From Hippea maritima DSM 10411 (lineage in GTDB: Bacteria; Campylobacterota_A; Desulfurellia; Desulfurellales; Hippeaceae), in contig NC_015318.1 of NCBI RefSeq assembly GCF_000194135.1, positions 1,130,501 to 1,194,500 of the forward strand: DNA of 64,000 nucleotides, in the 5' to 3' direction. Positions 62,249 through 64,000 of the stretch are shown piece after piece. Under the pieces are notes generated by a model. It had not been told where the DNA came from, ran no database searches, and saw only the letters and a list, made by a program, of their open reading frames with translations. Position 1 is the stretch's first letter; each line of letters opens with the position of its first letter. Position numbers and translations under genes: made by a program.

Positions 62249-63277
62249 TTAGGTTAACACCTCCTCTCCACCGCCACCTATGGAGATAACACCCTCTTCG
62301 TCGAGTTTACGTACCACATCAACAATAACCTTTTGTGCTCTCTCAACATCCTTAACCTTAACAGCACCCAAGAACTCAAGCTCTTCCTTCAGTGTCTCAG
62401 CTGCACGTGAGGACATATTGCTAAAGAATTTATCCTTAAGCTCATCCGATGCACCCTTAAGTGCCATAACAAGGTCTTTTTTATCCACATGCTTGAGCAA
62501 TTCTTGGATATCTTGATCGCTGAGTTTCATAATATCCTCGAATACAAACATCATATCTCTGATTTGACTTGCAAGGTCAGGATTATGCTCGGCTATAGCA
62601 TCGATTAAAGCCTTAGACTCTACCCTACCCATACGGTTAATGATCTCCGAAACCTTTCTAACACCGCCAAGTTCTATATTGGAACCACTAACATTTTCAA
62701 GCTTGCTTTCCAATATCTCGGAGACATGTTTAATAACCGTAGGTGATACATTTTCAAGAGAGGCCATTCTTAAAGTTACATCGGCCTGCAATTCCTTAGG
62801 CAAAAGGGATAACACTTCAGCTGCCGTTGACTGATCCAAATGAGCCAATATTATAGCTATGGTTTGAGGATGCTCATTTTGTATAAACTTAACAAGCTGT
62901 TTGGGATCTATATTCTCAAGATAGTCAAACCCATAACTTGATTCCATCATTTTCACAAGCTTGTCGATTATACGCTGAGCCTCTTCAGGACCCAAGGTCT
63001 TAACCAAAATTTCCTTAGCATACTCAAGTCCGCCTACGCTCATGAACTCCTTAGCTTTAAGCATTTTGTAAAACTCATCAACAACCTGCCTTATGATTTT
63101 GGGATCAACAGTCTTCATAAAGGCTATTTCCTTCGAGATAGCCTCAATATCAGATTTTGGAAGAAATGATAAAACTTTTGCAGATAGCTCATCCCCCAAT
63201 ACTATTGTAAGTATAGCTGCTTTCTGGTGAGGACTGAGGTCGTCTACGCTTTTTATATCGGAAGATGTCTTGGCCAT
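62249..63277 (-). CDS. fliG: Flagellar motor switch protein FliG
   Basis: 342 residues, rotor component that sets rotation direction. FliG-N with DLSPHQKAAILTIVLGDELSAKVLSFL; the middle EHPQTIAIILAHLDQSTAAEVLSLLP with the EHPQ motif; and C-terminal torque-helix region MFVFEDIMKLSDQDIQELLKHVDKKDLVMALKGA, KFFSNMSSRAAETLKEELE. Co-transcribed with fliF and fliH. Confidence 0.95.
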   Translation of the reverse strand: MAKTSSDIKSVDDLSPHQKAAILTIVLGDELSAKVLSFLPKSDIEAISKEIAFMKTVDPKIIRQVVDEFYKMLKAKEFMSVGGLEYAKEILVKTLGPEEAQRIIDKLVKMMESSYGFDYLENIDPKQLVKFIQNEHPQTIAIILAHLDQSTAAEVLSLLPKELQADVTLRMASLENVSPTVIKHVSEILESKLENVSGSNIELGGVRKVSEIINRMGRVESKALIDAIAEHNPDLASQIRDMMFVFEDIMKLSDQDIQELLKHVDKKDLVMALKGASDELKDKFFSNMSSRAAETLKEELEFLGAVKVKDVERAQKVIVDVVRKLDEEGVISIGGGGEEVLT

Positions 63278-63288
63278 ATGTTACACCC

Positions 63289-64000
63289 CTATTGTTTTGG
63301 CTTAGCGCTGATTAAAGTCTTCAAAAGGTTAGCAATTTCTTCTGGATTCTCCTCTGCCGCCTCTCTTATCTTGTCTTCCATCATATTTGCCCTTATCTTT
63401 TCTTCATCCACAACACCTTCTTCGTCGAGCTTTGATGCTATCTCTTCTTCTATTTCCCTTATACTTTTACCTTTAACCTCATTTTCAGTTAGCTCCTCAG
63501 ATGTAGTTTCAGCTGTTCCTTCTGTCTTTTTGGCTCTAACAGAAGAAACAGTCATCACATTCTTAATAAATTTACGCAAGAACAAAAAGTAAAACAATGC
63601 AAGTAAGAAAGCAACTAATGCATATTTATAATAGGATGCCAAATTAACAACCATATTACCACCGCCAAGCGAAACGTTTCCCATTTGTTTCTCTCCTGAC
63701 ATAGCAAACTTCATACATGTAACAGTAACCTTATCACCTCTTTTATTATCATAGCCAATAGCACTCATAACGGCCTGCTGGATAGTACTAATTGTATTTT
63801 GTGGTAAGGATTTAAACTTATATGAAACCACCTTTCCCTTTTTGTTTTTAACAGGTTCATATATACCATCAACAACAACGGCTGCAGATATTTTCTTTAT
63901 CTTAATTAAAGGACCTTCCGTTATGGTCTCCGTTCTGCCTACATCGTAATTTGTAATGGTTTTGGATTTTGAACTTTTGGCTGTGCCAGATGCCGCTGCC
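63289..64000 (-). CDS. fliF: Flagellar M-ring protein FliF, C-terminal part
   Basis: The reading frame is open from the right window edge to a stop at 63289, about 236 residues. It contains the conserved NYDVGRTETITEGPLIKIKKISAAVVVDG segment, a membrane helix (YALVAFLLALFYFLFLRKF) and the C-terminal tail that binds FliG (EEIASKLDEEGVVDEEKIRANMMEDKIREAAEENPEEIANLLKTLI). The N-terminus is outside the window. First gene seen of the fliFGHIJ run. Confidence 0.92.
   Translation of the reverse strand, partial: AAASGTAKSSKSKTITNYDVGRTETITEGPLIKIKKISAAVVVDGIYEPVKNKKGKVVSYKFKSLPQNTISTIQQAVMSAIGYDNKRGDKVTVTCMKFAMSGEKQMGNVSLGGGNMVVNLASYYKYALVAFLLALFYFLFLRKFIKNVMTVSSVRAKKTEGTAETTSEELTENEVKGKSIREIEEEIASKLDEEGVVDEEKIRANMMEDKIREAAEENPEEIANLLKTLISAKPKQ

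Overview
This is an AT-rich, gene-dense bacterial window with many 1-8 bp gene overlaps. The gene content points to an anaerobic, Gram-negative, motile, probably thermophilic bacterium: LptE, LolA, a secretin and TonB; flagella; rubrerythrin; an oxygen-sensitive class III ribonucleotide reductase; an intein; a thermophile-type CRISPR repeat. The mix would fit a Desulfurella/Hippea-like sulfur reducer (Campylobacterota), but that name is an inference from gene content, not a database match.

Layout. (1) 1-4308: the end of an MSHA-type pilus operon (pseudopilin fragment, MshM, MshN, PilM/N/O-like proteins, MshK-like). (2) 4346-13773: a vitamin B12 island. A cobalamin riboswitch leads an operon of nrdD (interrupted by an intein), a separate 58-residue glycyl-radical protein, nrdG, btuB and tonB. 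The B12 ABC transporter btuFCD faces it on the other strand. (3) 13825-13901: initiator tRNA-fMet, followed by about 7.7 kb of wrecked mobile DNA (13955-21600). This holds a reverse transcriptase fragment, IS1634 and IS256 transposases, an IS21 istA fragment, traC and traG remnants of a conjugative element, a lone CRISPR repeat-spacer unit, and a tnpB tail with its end hairpin. (4) 21783-23971: a small secreted protein and an MscS-type channel. (5) 23982-33188 (minus): a seven-gene run ilvD-leuS-lptE-(membrane protein)-(FMN oxidoreductase)-typA-rimO. (6) 33235-36984 (minus): fba-mcp-pgi-ybgC. (7) 37056-40490: a radical SAM plus eIF2B-like pair, two uncharacterised genes and rubrerythrin. (8) 40547-53206 (minus): pilMNOPQ-smpB, then carB-greA-pyrK-pyrD-lolA and a fused nucleosidase/radical-SAM gene. 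(9) 53375-59216: a secreted protein, tRNA-Ala, then ilvA-grx-paaK-ACT-livJ. (10) 59203-64000 (minus): flagellar fliF (partial)-fliG-fliH-fliI-fliJ-motE-like.

How the parts work together. The riboswitch probably lowers expression of both B12 uptake and the B12-independent ribonucleotide reductase when cobalamin is plentiful. Two different pilus assembly platforms (MSHA-like at 1-4308, PilMNOPQ at 48477-53206) and a flagellum indicate a surface-associated, motile life style.

The most unusual items are four. The catalytic glycyl-radical domain of NrdD is on its own gene. A nucleoside-phosphorylase-like domain is fused to a spore-photoproduct-lyase-like radical SAM domain (40547-42214). An orphan CRISPR unit is stranded among transposon debris. 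A well-formed leader peptide sits between the B12 riboswitch and a hairpin that masks the nrdD ribosome binding site. Statements about function come from motif recognition only; no database search was possible.
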